Source: Anaerolineae bacterium
Lineage (GTDB): Bacteria; Chloroflexota; Anaerolineae; UBA1429
Reading direction: 5' to 3'
Assembly: GCA_021162655.1 (NCBI GenBank)
Contig: JAGGYI010000021.1
Coordinates: forward strand, 1-37,676
DNA: 37,676 bases
The position numbers and the translations under genes were made by a program. Positions 8,519 to 17,763 of this stretch are shown one piece after another. The notes beneath the pieces were generated by a model, which had not been told where the DNA came from, made no database searches, and saw only the letters and a list, made by a program, of their open reading frames with translations. Within the stretch, counting starts at the first letter, position 1, and the number at the start of each line of letters is the position of its first letter.

Positions 8519-9043
8519 ATGCTGACAAAGTACCGTCGTCTCTCCTTGTTAGTCATCGGGGCTATCGTTATCGCGGTGGACCAGTTCACCAAGTCTTGGG
8601 TGCGCCAACATATTCCCCTTTATGCCTCCTGGAATCCCCTTCCTTGGTTACGCCCCATTGTAACCTTGACCCATGTGCGTAACACAGGAGCCGCTTTTGG
8701 GTTCCTTCCTCAATTTGGTTCGGTCTTTATCATCATCGCTTTGATGGTTGTTCTTCTTATCTTTGTTTTCTATCGGCAATTGGCTAGAGGGTCCTGGGTT
8801 TTGCACCTGGCTTTGGGGCTTCAGCTGGGTGGGGCTACAGGGAATCTAATCGATCGTCTCGTACGTGGCTATGTGACGGATTTCATTGATTTTCATGTTT
8901 GGCCAGTATTCAATGTTGCCGATAGTTCTATAGTAGTAGGGACGGCTTTACTAGCTTATTATTCCCTTTTCCTAGATAGAGAAGATGAGGGAGAGCACCA
9001 AGCTCCCGTTGAGGCGGAGGAGCCTCCTGGTTCGTATGAGTGA
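8519..9043 (+). CDS. lspA: Lipoprotein signal peptidase (signal peptidase II)
   Basis: VDQFTKSWV, HVRNTGAAFGFL, GGATGNLIDRLVRGYVTDFIDFH, and FNVADSSIVVG (catalytic Asp motifs); TM segments. Confidence 0.96.
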   Translation: MLTKYRRLSLLVIGAIVIAVDQFTKSWVRQHIPLYASWNPLPWLRPIVTLTHVRNTGAAFGFLPQFGSVFIIIALMVVLLIFVFYRQLARGSWVLHLALGLQLGGATGNLIDRLVRGYVTDFIDFHVWPVFNVADSSIVVGTALLAYYSLFLDREDEGEHQAPVEAEEPPGSYE

Positions 9044-9052
9044 TGTGGCGGG

Positions 9053-9952
9053 ATGAACAAACTTGAGTTTCGGGTAGAGGAGGCGGCCAGACGGCTTGAT
9101 CGCTATATTGCGGATCGATGTCCTGAGCTTTCTCGCTCGGAAGTTCAGCGGCTCATCAAAGAAGGGCTTGTGTTGGTGAACGAGGCCCCAGCAAAGGCGA
9201 GTTATGGGCCTGTCCCTGGGGATTGGATAACTGTTTATTTGCCTCAGGAAGAGACTCTGGTACCGGAAGAGATCCCCTTAGATATCCTCTTTGAAGACGA
9301 GTATTTGTTGGTCATTAACAAACCGGCCGGTTTGGTTGTTCATCCTAGTCCAGGGCATGAAGCAGGGACGCTGGTTAATGCTTTATTGGCGCACCGGCCC
9401 GATCTGGTAAGGGCAAATCTGGATCCTCAGCGCCCAGGGATTGTTCACCGGCTGGACCGGGAAACTTCTGGGGTGTTGGTTGTGGCGGCCACTGCCCAAG
9501 TGCAACGGGCGCTTCAACAGCAGTTCAAGTCCCGAGAGGTGGAAAAGATCTATCTTGCTTTAGTGTATGGGAGGCTGCTTCCTTTGCGGGCAGCGATAGA
9601 AGCCCCCATTGGGCGTGATCCCCGTGACCGTAAAAAGATGAAGGTGCTGCGAGAGGGGAAATATGCCCGTACAGAATATCATGTGCGAGAGCACCTAGCG
9701 GAGAGTACTTTTCTAGAGGCTACTTTATTGACAGGACGAACTCATCAATTGCGTGTTCATTTTGCTTCGATTGGGCATCCAGTTGTTGGGGATCGAGTTT
9801 ATGGTCCTCGGCATCAGCGGATTGACGCCCCTCGACAGATGCTTCACTCTTGGCGTCTGCGTTTCTCTCATCCTATCACAAAGGAACGGATGGAGTTTGC
9901 TGCCCCCCTTCCTGAGGATTTTGACAGGGTTTTAAAGGCCCTTCGCCGGTGA
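9053..9952 (+). CDS. rluD: RluA/RluD-family 23S rRNA pseudouridine synthase with S4 domain
   Basis: S4-like N-terminus, INKPAGLVVHPSPGH, PGIVHRLDRETSGVLVVA, TGRTHQLRVHFASIGHPVVGDRVYG. Confidence 0.93.
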   Translation: MNKLEFRVEEAARRLDRYIADRCPELSRSEVQRLIKEGLVLVNEAPAKASYGPVPGDWITVYLPQEETLVPEEIPLDILFEDEYLLVINKPAGLVVHPSPGHEAGTLVNALLAHRPDLVRANLDPQRPGIVHRLDRETSGVLVVAATAQVQRALQQQFKSREVEKIYLALVYGRLLPLRAAIEAPIGRDPRDRKKMKVLREGKYARTEYHVREHLAESTFLEATLLTGRTHQLRVHFASIGHPVVGDRVYGPRHQRIDAPRQMLHSWRLRFSHPITKERMEFAAPLPEDFDRVLKALRR

Positions 9953-9960
9953 GGAGGCGA

Positions 9961-10512
9961 TCAATCTCGGTGCCACCGCATAGAACGCCAGCTGCGCCAG
10001 CTTTTCACTGCACCAAAAAATTCTGGCAATGCTTTGGTTTTGAGTCGTTGCCAGCGTAGGATGAGCGTAATACTCAGGTAAAGGACGATGACCCACCCCC
10101 AGATGGGGTTGAATTGAAAGGCAATGCCTGTGAGGATAGCATAGGGTGAGGCGTAGAAAGGCCACGAGAGTTGTGGAGAGTGGAAGAACCAGAGGCTGAG
10201 TGTAAGTAGGGGAATGCCTAATCCTATCCAAGTACTCACACAATGGCTGAAGACAAGGTAGAGAGAAAGTCCCAAAGAGGTGCTCAAGTCGGCTTCGGCA
10301 TCGTGTTGACCTGTCCATGTTTGCTTACCTCGGGGATCTCGTCTAGCTAAGGGACCATCGAGAATGTCTGTGGCCCACGAGGTGATGACAGCAAGGACAA
10401 CTTGAGGTAAAGCTTCCTTGCCCCTGGAGATTCCCAGCCATGCGATGCAGACGGCCAAGAGAACGCGCAGTTGGGTGAGGAAATCCGCGAGAGGTTTTGT
10501 GTGCTTGAACAT
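9961..10512 (-). CDS. CDP-alcohol phosphatidyltransferase family membrane protein
   Basis: DILDGPLARRDPRGKQTWTGQHDAEAD, close to DxxDGxxAR(x)8-9G(x)3D(x)3D; hydrophobic TM segments. Start 10512 (MFKHTKPL) with RBS ggaggtagc. Confidence 0.78.
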   Translation of the reverse strand: MFKHTKPLADFLTQLRVLLAVCIAWLGISRGKEALPQVVLAVITSWATDILDGPLARRDPRGKQTWTGQHDAEADLSTSLGLSLYLVFSHCVSTWIGLGIPLLTLSLWFFHSPQLSWPFYASPYAILTGIAFQFNPIWGWVIVLYLSITLILRWQRLKTKALPEFFGAVKSWRSWRSMRWHRD

Positions 10513-10556
10513 GCTACCTCCAAGGCAAAAGAGGATGAGAAGCAATTCTCTTCTCT

Positions 10557-10586
10557 ATCATAGTTGAAGCACTGTAGCAGCGTCAA
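10557..10586 (-). promoter_or_regulatory. Candidate promoter for the CDP-alcohol phosphatidyltransferase gene
   Basis: Minus strand TTGACG-N18-TATGAT. Confidence 0.55.
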
Positions 10587-10791
10587 GTGTTTGGATAGAA
10601 GTGTGGGGCAGTGAGAGACGAGCTCCTATCACCTTGGGATGGGTGAGGTTAGTGTTATCCTAGCGATGATGGATTTGGATAAGGTGTGCCAGCAGTCGAG
10701 AAAAAGCGCAGAACTGCGGTCTTGGCAGCCACGAGACCATCGAGCTATTGTCGGAATGTATTGAAAAGTTTGTCTATACAAGGAGGTTTAG

Positions 10792-11832
10792 ATGGAATTC
10801 ATCGATTTGCGTAGCGACACGGTAACCAAACCAACGCCCGAGATGCGCGAAGCGATGTATCGGGCCGAAGTGGGAGATGATGTGTATGGCGAAGATCCCA
10901 CGATGAACCGCCTAGAGGAAATGGCCGCCGAGCGTTTAGGAAAGGAAGCCGCTCTTTTTGTCGTTAGTGGAACAATGGGGAACTTGGTCTCGCTGTTAAC
11001 CCATTGCGGCCGTGGGGATGAGATCATTATGGGAGATAAAGCGCACACCTTCCTTTACGAGCAAGGAGGGGTCTCTGCTTTGGGGGGTATTCACGTGCGT
11101 ACTGTACCTAATTTACCTGATGGGACCCTGGACCCCCAAGATGTGGAGGCAGCCATTCGCCCGGACAATCTTCATTTTCCGAGGACACGAGTAATCTGCT
11201 TAGAAAATACACACAATGTCTGCGGAGGTGTCCCGCTCACACCTCAGCAGATGGCTCCTATCAAAGAGATTGCCGAACGGCATGGCTTGGCTGTGCATTT
11301 GGATGGGGCTCGCATTTTCAACGCGGCCGTTGCATTGGGGATTGAAGCCAAAGAGATCGCAGCTCAAGCGGATACGGTGCAGCTCTGCTTTTCAAAGGGG
11401 CTTTCTGCCCCCATTGGTTCTGCTATTTGCGGTCCGGCTGATTTTATCAGAGAGGCCAGGAGGACGAGAAAGGTGGTTGGGGGCGGGATGCGCCAAGCGG
11501 GTGTTATTGCCGCAGCAGCCATTGTCGCTCTGGAAAAGATGGTGGATCGTCTCGCCGAGGATCACGAGAACGCTCACCTGCTTGCGGAGGGATTGGCAGA
11601 GATCCCTGGTCTCAAGATCGACCCCTCGTCTGTCAAGACCAACATTGTCATTTTTGGGGTGCAGGCTCAAGTCGCAGAGCAGGAAGTTGTCGCTCGTCTG
11701 GCAGAGAGAGGGGTAAAAGTGGGCGTCATTGGCCCAGGGCGGCTTCGGGCGGTGACGCATTACGGCATCACGCGTCAGGACATCGATCGAGCCCTTGTGA
11801 TCATTCGCGGTGTGATGAAAGAACTGGTATGA
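10792..11832 (+). CDS. ltaE: Low-specificity L-threonine aldolase (PLP-dependent)
   Basis: IDLRSDTVTKPTPEMREAM, AEVGDDVYGEDPTMNRLEEMAAERLGKEAALFVVSGTMGNL, HLDGARIFNAAVALG, CFSKGLSAPIGSAICG; RBS aaggaggt. Confidence 0.95.
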   Translation: MEFIDLRSDTVTKPTPEMREAMYRAEVGDDVYGEDPTMNRLEEMAAERLGKEAALFVVSGTMGNLVSLLTHCGRGDEIIMGDKAHTFLYEQGGVSALGGIHVRTVPNLPDGTLDPQDVEAAIRPDNLHFPRTRVICLENTHNVCGGVPLTPQQMAPIKEIAERHGLAVHLDGARIFNAAVALGIEAKEIAAQADTVQLCFSKGLSAPIGSAICGPADFIREARRTRKVVGGGMRQAGVIAAAAIVALEKMVDRLAEDHENAHLLAEGLAEIPGLKIDPSSVKTNIVIFGVQAQVAEQEVVARLAERGVKVGVIGPGRLRAVTHYGITRQDIDRALVIIRGVMKELV

Positions 11833-12443
11833 GCAAACGATACCATTTGGAGGCACTTGATCCCTATTTGCTCTTTCTCCTTTTCATAGGGGTGGGGCTA
11901 GGCACGGTGTTGCTTCCGCAGCCTGTCCGCATGGCCGTGCTTTGGACCACCTTGGCGCTCCTTAGCGTATTTTACCGAGGGCAGTATAAAGTGTCTCTTG
12001 ACTTTTCTCTTTCAGCCCTTGGCCGAGGAGCATTGCTGGGAGGAGTGGTCTCCTTGCCCTTGCTGGCTTTCCTTTCTACCCAATTGCAGCCATTTGTGGA
12101 ACGGTTGTATGCTACTCAGGATATCGTGGCGCTGTTCTATCAGATCTGCTTTGTTGCCGCCCCTGTGGAAGAGTATTTCTTACGCGGCGTCCTCAGAGAG
12201 ACCAAGGGAGCATCCATAAGTATAGCATTATACGCGGTGACGGCGTTGCTCTACTTTCTTCCTCATGCTCCCGTTTTGGCGTCTCTGATTATGCTTGTAG
12301 GAATGGGGCTTTTTGGGCTTGTCTACAACTATGTGCGTGAGCGCTATGGTCTTGCGGCGGCCATTGCTTGCCATGTCGTCGTGGGCTTTTTCCTGCAGGT
12401 GATGCCCTCCGTGCTCAAAGCGTTGCGCTTGGTTCTTTTTTGA
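11829..12443 (+). CDS. CPBP-family (CAAX/Abi-like) intramembrane metalloprotease
   Basis: EEYFLRGVL motif, FLPHAP, ACHVVVGFF; polytopic; ATGA overlap with the threonine aldolase gene. Confidence 0.82.
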   Translation: MSKRYHLEALDPYLLFLLFIGVGLGTVLLPQPVRMAVLWTTLALLSVFYRGQYKVSLDFSLSALGRGALLGGVVSLPLLAFLSTQLQPFVERLYATQDIVALFYQICFVAAPVEEYFLRGVLRETKGASISIALYAVTALLYFLPHAPVLASLIMLVGMGLFGLVYNYVRERYGLAAAIACHVVVGFFLQVMPSVLKALRLVLF

Positions 12444-12448
12444 GAACT

Positions 12449-14758
12449 TTAACTGCGAGTTTGGGGCGTGAGATTGAGGATAGACTCGGTCTCACGCTCT
12501 ATTGCTTTTCGTGACCAGAGCATGGGGTGGTATTTTCCTTTGAGCCAGAGGGGAGCCAGGTCGTTGTAGTGGGGGCTGGATATCTGTCCTGACTGTCCAG
12601 GTCCATGGATTGCCAGGGAGTGGTCCAGATCGGCCAAGTCGACGATCTGGCGGAAGGAAGGCCCTACGGCATTGGCATCATAGGGAGCAGTGGGGAGCAT
12701 GGCCATCTGGCATAACGTATCGGTATCTCCTCCCACAGGGAAGGGGCCCACGTTCAGGCCTTCACAGAGTTCCCCAAGGGCGTGGTGAAAAGTAACTTGG
12801 TGTAGCTTTCCCCATTGCCATTGGGAGGGATCAGCCCCTTGGGCTTTTTGGAGCCAGCGGACAGCTTCTTGAAAGCTTTGGCGTAGGAGATTTTCTCGTC
12901 CACCAGCTTGTTGGATCCACCACGAGTCATCCTTGTTGAGCAGGCGTAGTAGAGCGAGGGTATCGTGTCCATAGAACTCGTTGACTGGGGTGAGCCAAGA
13001 GGGGAGCCCAGCTCCCATGAGGTGGTTGGCAAGTTCTTTCCCCAGGACGGGTTCTAGTAGACGGCGGACAAGTGTGTATCGTACTACTTCATAGAGCGCT
13101 CCTGCAGCGCTTCTCGGGCCCAGGTCTCCATTCCAACTGAGAAGGAGTTGGAGGGCTTGAGATTCTCTGGCTGTAAGGCCAGTAAGGGAAGCAAAGTGGC
13201 GGGCTAGCTCTGGGCCGGGGAGGCAATGGTAATCAAGCTGGAGTTTTGCGCAGTCTTTAATGGAGAGAGAATCCTTGTTTTGAATGCAATGTGTCGCTCG
13301 GAGGGCCCGATAGCCATTCATCCAGGTTCTCCCCAAGAAATAGGGATAGTCGCTCGAGATGGGCTGCTGATTGCAGGAGACGATGAATCCCTGCTGAGGG
13401 TTGAGGGCATGAGGCATCTCTTCAAAGGGAATCTCCCCCTGCCAGTGATATTTTCCCTTCCAGCCTGGTACGGGCAGAGAGCCGTCTCCATGAGTACGCA
13501 AGGGAACGGCTCCTGCAAGCCTATAACCGATGTTCCCTGCCTTGTCAGCATAGAGGATGTTGAGGGAAGGTGCTTTGATATGTTGGAGGGCAGTGGAAAA
13601 GGCCTGCCAATTTTCTGCCGTGTTAAGAAGGTACCATCCTTTGAGGGGGATGGGTTCTTTTAACGCGGTGGCGCAGAGAGCGAGAGGAGGATGCTCTGTT
13701 ACCAGAGTGTTCGAGATGATGGGGCCATGGGGGCCGAGGAACACGGGCTCGATGAAAGGAGCTCTTTTCCCACGGACGCGGATGGCTTCCTCAAGAAGTG
13801 TGCCCTCCTCAGGAGAGAAAAGGAAAGTATTCTCATAGAAAAGGTCTTCGCAGTCAGCAAAGCCTAGGGTAATGCCCCAGGCGATATTGGCATTGTGCCC
13901 TACCATGACCAGAGGAATCCCTGGTAGGGAGACGCCAGTCACTTGGAAGCCATCCTCACTGACGAGATGGTTCTCATACCATAGCGAAGGAGCCATGAGG
14001 GGGAGATGCGTATCGTTGCATAGCAAAGGGCCCTGCCGAGTTTTGCTAGGGGAAAGGACCCAGGCATTGCTCCCCAAACCTTGCCAGATGAGGGAGGAAC
14101 GCTGCTTGGGGGGTAGGTTCACTTCGATTCCTCTTGGTAAAGTAGGAGGGACTTTTTCGGGAGGGAAGATGTCCCAGCTTGCTCCTCGCTGAGCTCCTAC
14201 TCGCTCGTAAAGCTGTTGACGGATGAGTTCGTGATACCACCCACTCGAAAGTTGCCAGACCACTAATCTGGCAAAAGCTAGACTGTCCAAGGGAGTCCAT
14301 GGTTCGGGAGCATGTTGCAAAAGAGTGAATTCAGCAGGTTTTTTGGAGCTGTGTTGTAGCCAAGAATTTACTCCTCGAGTGTAAGCAAGGAGGATGCGAT
14401 GGATTGTCTCGTCAAGCTTATCCCAGTCTTGGAGGGCCAGGCGGTAGAATCCTAGAGTGCGGGTAATGCGGTCCTCTAAAAGAGTTCTTGGTCCCAGCAA
14501 TTCGCTCAGCCGGCCTGTAGCAATGCGCCGGTGAAGCTCCATTTGCCACAGTCGATCCTGTGCATGTACAAACCCTTGAGCAAAGAAGAGGTCCTCTTGA
14601 TTTTGAGCGTAGATATGGGGAATGCCCCAGCGATCGTGAACGATCTTTACTGGGGCTCGGAGGCCGGGTACATTTTGCTGTCCCTCTTTTTGAGGGAGAG
14701 CACGTCTATCCAAGTGAGAGATAAGAGAGAGAAGTAGTGATTCAAGTATTTTCATCAT
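12449..14758 (-). CDS. Penicillin acylase family (Ntn-hydrolase) protein
   Basis: DRWGIPHIYAQNQEDLFFAQGFVHAQDRLWQMELHRRIATGRLSELLG; GLGSNAWVLSPSKT nucleophile Ser region; LPGIPLVMVGHNANIAWGITLGFAD. Confidence 0.93.
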   Translation of the reverse strand: MMKILESLLLSLISHLDRRALPQKEGQQNVPGLRAPVKIVHDRWGIPHIYAQNQEDLFFAQGFVHAQDRLWQMELHRRIATGRLSELLGPRTLLEDRITRTLGFYRLALQDWDKLDETIHRILLAYTRGVNSWLQHSSKKPAEFTLLQHAPEPWTPLDSLAFARLVVWQLSSGWYHELIRQQLYERVGAQRGASWDIFPPEKVPPTLPRGIEVNLPPKQRSSLIWQGLGSNAWVLSPSKTRQGPLLCNDTHLPLMAPSLWYENHLVSEDGFQVTGVSLPGIPLVMVGHNANIAWGITLGFADCEDLFYENTFLFSPEEGTLLEEAIRVRGKRAPFIEPVFLGPHGPIISNTLVTEHPPLALCATALKEPIPLKGWYLLNTAENWQAFSTALQHIKAPSLNILYADKAGNIGYRLAGAVPLRTHGDGSLPVPGWKGKYHWQGEIPFEEMPHALNPQQGFIVSCNQQPISSDYPYFLGRTWMNGYRALRATHCIQNKDSLSIKDCAKLQLDYHCLPGPELARHFASLTGLTARESQALQLLLSWNGDLGPRSAAGALYEVVRYTLVRRLLEPVLGKELANHLMGAGLPSWLTPVNEFYGHDTLALLRLLNKDDSWWIQQAGGRENLLRQSFQEAVRWLQKAQGADPSQWQWGKLHQVTFHHALGELCEGLNVGPFPVGGDTDTLCQMAMLPTAPYDANAVGPSFRQIVDLADLDHSLAIHGPGQSGQISSPHYNDLAPLWLKGKYHPMLWSRKAIERETESILNLTPQTRS

Positions 14759-14792
14759 TGGCTAAAGTGTAAAGGGCCGAGATCTCTTGAGC

Positions 14793-14820
14793 AGTATATC
14801 CCGGAAGGTGAGCTCGTCAA
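14793..14820 (-). promoter_or_regulatory. Candidate promoter for the penicillin acylase gene
   Basis: Minus strand TTGACG-N16-TATACT. Confidence 0.6.
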
Positions 14821-14897
14821 GGGTTACTTGACAATCGTGAAAGGAATCACATAAGCTAAAAAAGAGATAGGATACATTTTCATGACGAGGAGGTGAG

Positions 14898-15422
14898 ATG
14901 ATGGAGGTTCTGAAAATCGATAATCTTTTTGCGCGGCGAAGCATTCGCAGCTTTACTTCTCAGCCAGTGAGCGAAGAGCAGATTGAAATGCTTCTTAAAG
15001 CGGCGATGGCTGCCCCTTCAGCAGGGAACCGTCAGCCTTGGCATTTTGTTGTTGTTACGGATCCGGATATGCGCAACAAATTGGCAGATATCCATCCCCA
15101 TGCCCAGATGGTTCGCCAGAGCCCTGTATGCATTGTTCCTTGTGGGGAACCACGGCTTAGTTTTCCGGGCATGAATGATTATTGGATTCAGGATCTTTCC
15201 GCTGCAACAGAGAACATTCTTTTGGCTGCGGTGGGGCTTGGTTTAGGGGCCGTTTGGTGTGGTGTGTATCCTGTTCCCGAGCGAGTCAAGGGAACACGAG
15301 AGGTCCTGGGTATTCCGGAAGAAGTAGTTCCTTTCGCTTACATTGCAGTGGGCTATCCGGCAGAGCACAAGGAGCCCAGGACTCAGTATGATCCTTCTCG
15401 TGTGCATCGCAATCGCTGGTAG
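14898..15422 (+). CDS. Nitroreductase family (FMN-dependent) protein
   Basis: RRSIRSFTSQPVSEEQIEMLLKAAMAAPSAGNRQPWHFVVV; ENILLAAVGLGLGAVWCGVYP; RBS gaggaggtgag. Confidence 0.93.
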   Translation: MMEVLKIDNLFARRSIRSFTSQPVSEEQIEMLLKAAMAAPSAGNRQPWHFVVVTDPDMRNKLADIHPHAQMVRQSPVCIVPCGEPRLSFPGMNDYWIQDLSAATENILLAAVGLGLGAVWCGVYPVPERVKGTREVLGIPEEVVPFAYIAVGYPAEHKEPRTQYDPSRVHRNRW

Positions 15423-15447
15423 TTGATATTCTTTCGAAGGAGTCAAG

Positions 15448-16278
15448 ATGGAAGGGATAGGAAGGCAGAAGATTGTTCGAAATCCCGTCAAGTACAAGCT
15501 TACCCATGGGCTTCCTGCTGTGGGGACATGGCTTTCCCTTTGTTCCCCCGTGGCAGCAGAGTTGATGGCTCATGTGGGATGGGATTGGCTGGTAGTGGAT
15601 GCGGAGCACAGCCCAGTGGGGTTTGAAACAATGGTGAATAGCTTTCGAGCTATTCAGTTGGGTGGGGCCGTGCCCATGGCAAGGGTGCCTTGGAACGATA
15701 CCGTGTGGATTCAGCGAACTCTGGATGCCGGGGCTTTTGGGCTCGTCGTCCCTATGGTGAACTCGGCAGAGGAAGCCCAAAAAGCGGTGGCAAATATGAA
15801 GTATGCTACTCAGGGGATTCGCAGCTACGGGGGAAGCCGGGCAGCGCGCTACATCGATGGGGATTATCGCCTTTGGGCTCAAGAGAACATCACGGTTATC
15901 GTGATGATTGAGACGATCCAGGCTGTAGAGCGGGCAGAGGAGATTCTCTCTGTCGACGGGGTAGATGGCTGCTTCATAGGGCCTTCGGATCTAGCTTTGT
16001 CAATGGGGCTTGATCCTGCCACCGATATAGGCCCGGGGACTGAGCACGAAGCGGCTATCATGCGCGTGCTGGAAGCTGGCAAGAAGGTGGGCACGGCCGT
16101 GGGCAAGCATTGCTATGATGCTGAGGAGGTTAACCAACGCATCGCCCAGGGGTTCCAGTTCCTTGCGCTGGCCAGTGATGCACGCTTTATGCTCAAGGAG
16201 GCGGGTCTTCAGTTCGGCCAGCTGCGCCTGGATGTGGACGCTTCGGAGCCAGAAGGAAAGGGAGATCTCTACCCCTAG
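15448..16278 (+). CDS. HpcH/HpaI-family aldolase (class II pyruvate aldolase)
   Basis: GTWLSLCSPVAAELMAHVGWDWLVVDAEHSPV; RTLDAGAFGLVVPMVNSAEEA; VIVMIETIQAVERAEEILSVDGVDGCFIGPSDLALSMG. Confidence 0.93.
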   Translation: MEGIGRQKIVRNPVKYKLTHGLPAVGTWLSLCSPVAAELMAHVGWDWLVVDAEHSPVGFETMVNSFRAIQLGGAVPMARVPWNDTVWIQRTLDAGAFGLVVPMVNSAEEAQKAVANMKYATQGIRSYGGSRAARYIDGDYRLWAQENITVIVMIETIQAVERAEEILSVDGVDGCFIGPSDLALSMGLDPATDIGPGTEHEAAIMRVLEAGKKVGTAVGKHCYDAEEVNQRIAQGFQFLALASDARFMLKEAGLQFGQLRLDVDASEPEGKGDLYP

Positions 16279-16307
16279 GCTCTAGGCTATTCGAGTGTTA
16301 GTTAAAG

Positions 16308-16336
16308 GAGGCCCCTGCCGAGAAAGGAGGGGCCTC
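16308..16336. terminator. Hairpin terminator between convergent genes
   Basis: Perfect 9-bp stem GAGGCCCCT/AGGGGCCTC followed by ttcctcttc. Confidence 0.65.
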
Positions 16337-16343
16337 TTCCTCT

Positions 16344-17681
16344 TCAAGGGGTATAGGGGATAGCGTTCGTCTCGTCGACGATCAGGCCCCAGCGATCGCG
16401 ATAGGCCTGGGCGGGGAGGAATTCGTCTTTTGTGCGTTGGAGCCACTGTTGGAGCTCTTGTTCAAGGAGGTCCTGGAGCTTGGAATAATCTGGGTCATTC
16501 ACCAGATTGTGAAGTTGGAAGGGGTCACGTAGATTGTCATAAAGTAGCCAGGGACCTTGTAGTGTCTTGACATAAGTAAAACGCTCTGTACGAATGCCAC
16601 GCCACTCCGGACAGTGTGGACATTCTCCAAAGGGAGCGATGGATTCAATCAGTGCGGAATTGGGACGTGGCCCTGGAGCGCCTGTTAGGAGATGAGAGAG
16701 GTCGTTGCCCTCGACGCTTGGGGGGATGGGGGCATGGGCTAAGCGAAGGAGGGTTGGCATGAGGTCTACCACATTAAAGGGGGTAGAGACTATTCGCGCT
16801 CCTCTTTGGATAGCAGGATAGCGAATGATGAGGGGCACGAGGATGGATTCATCCCAGGGCCATTGCTTTCGCCATACACCTTGGGATCCAAGCATATCGC
16901 CATGATCGGAGGTGAAGACGAAGATCGTTCGTTCAGCTTGTCCTGATTCCTCCAGAGCTGAGAGGAGCCACCCTAGAGCCTCGTCTAGGGCAGTGATGTG
17001 TGCATAATATCCAGCCAGGGATTCGCGATCTGCTTTGGGCACATTTGGGCGCACATATATTTGCTCGGGGTCGTAGAGCTGAAGATACTTTTGGGGAACC
17101 TCTCGATAGGGGTTGTGGGGAGGGCCCCAAGAGAGGAAGAGACAATAGGGCCGCTCTTGGCCGTGGGTACGGATATACTCAATGGCGAGCCTTGTCTGTG
17201 CATGGGCATCATACCCTTGCCAGTAGAGAGGATCGGGAGTATCCCGATAGTAGATGGAATGGAAGTATTGGTGGGTGCAGTTCCCCACAGCCCAAAAGTC
17301 GAACCCCTGGCGCCTGGGCCCGGGAGGTGTGAAGCCACTGCGCTCGGGGCCGTCTAGGTGCCATTTGCCGATATAGGCCGTGTCATAGCCGGCTTCTTTG
17401 AGCACCTGGGCGATTGTAATCTCTTCTTCAGGGAGGCGTAGATCGTTGATGATCATCCCCGTACTTAATGGATAGCGCCCGGTGAGCAAGGATGCGCGAT
17501 AAGGGGTACATACTGGGCAACAGGCTACCGCGGTGGTAAAAGTGATTCCTTCGGTGGCAAGGCGGTCTAGGTTGGGGGTTTGCACGCAAGGATTGCCGGC
17601 GTATCCGGTTGCTTGGGCGCGCATTTGGTCGGCAAAGACAAAGACAATGTTGGGGCGAGGAAGTGAATCAAAAGAAGACAT
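16344..17681 (-). CDS. Type I sulfatase family protein (formylglycine-dependent arylsulfatase-like)
   Basis: PNIVFVFADQMRAQATGYAGNPCVQTPNLDRLATEG; CTPYRASLLTGRYP (CxPxR); YIGKWHLDG; VFTSDHGDMLGSQGVWRKQWPWDESILVPLIIRYP. Confidence 0.94.
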   Translation of the reverse strand: MSSFDSLPRPNIVFVFADQMRAQATGYAGNPCVQTPNLDRLATEGITFTTAVACCPVCTPYRASLLTGRYPLSTGMIINDLRLPEEEITIAQVLKEAGYDTAYIGKWHLDGPERSGFTPPGPRRQGFDFWAVGNCTHQYFHSIYYRDTPDPLYWQGYDAHAQTRLAIEYIRTHGQERPYCLFLSWGPPHNPYREVPQKYLQLYDPEQIYVRPNVPKADRESLAGYYAHITALDEALGWLLSALEESGQAERTIFVFTSDHGDMLGSQGVWRKQWPWDESILVPLIIRYPAIQRGARIVSTPFNVVDLMPTLLRLAHAPIPPSVEGNDLSHLLTGAPGPRPNSALIESIAPFGECPHCPEWRGIRTERFTYVKTLQGPWLLYDNLRDPFQLHNLVNDPDYSKLQDLLEQELQQWLQRTKDEFLPAQAYRDRWGLIVDETNAIPYTP

Positions 17682-17763
17682 GTTCTTCCCTCTCGCTGTA
17701 TTCCTCTGAGCTTACAATGCCTATAATATGGTAGTTCGAGCGATAAGGCAAAGGAGATAGCGC

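Noticed and set aside
8455-8682. 75-aa plus-strand ORF overlapping the TraR/DksA and lspA junction
   Set aside because: Out-of-frame overlap with two well-supported genes; no domain.
15286-15882. 198-aa minus-strand ORF across nitroreductase/HpaI genes
   Set aside because: Shadow ORF spanning two well-supported plus-strand genes; His/Pro/Cys-rich composition typical of antisense translation.
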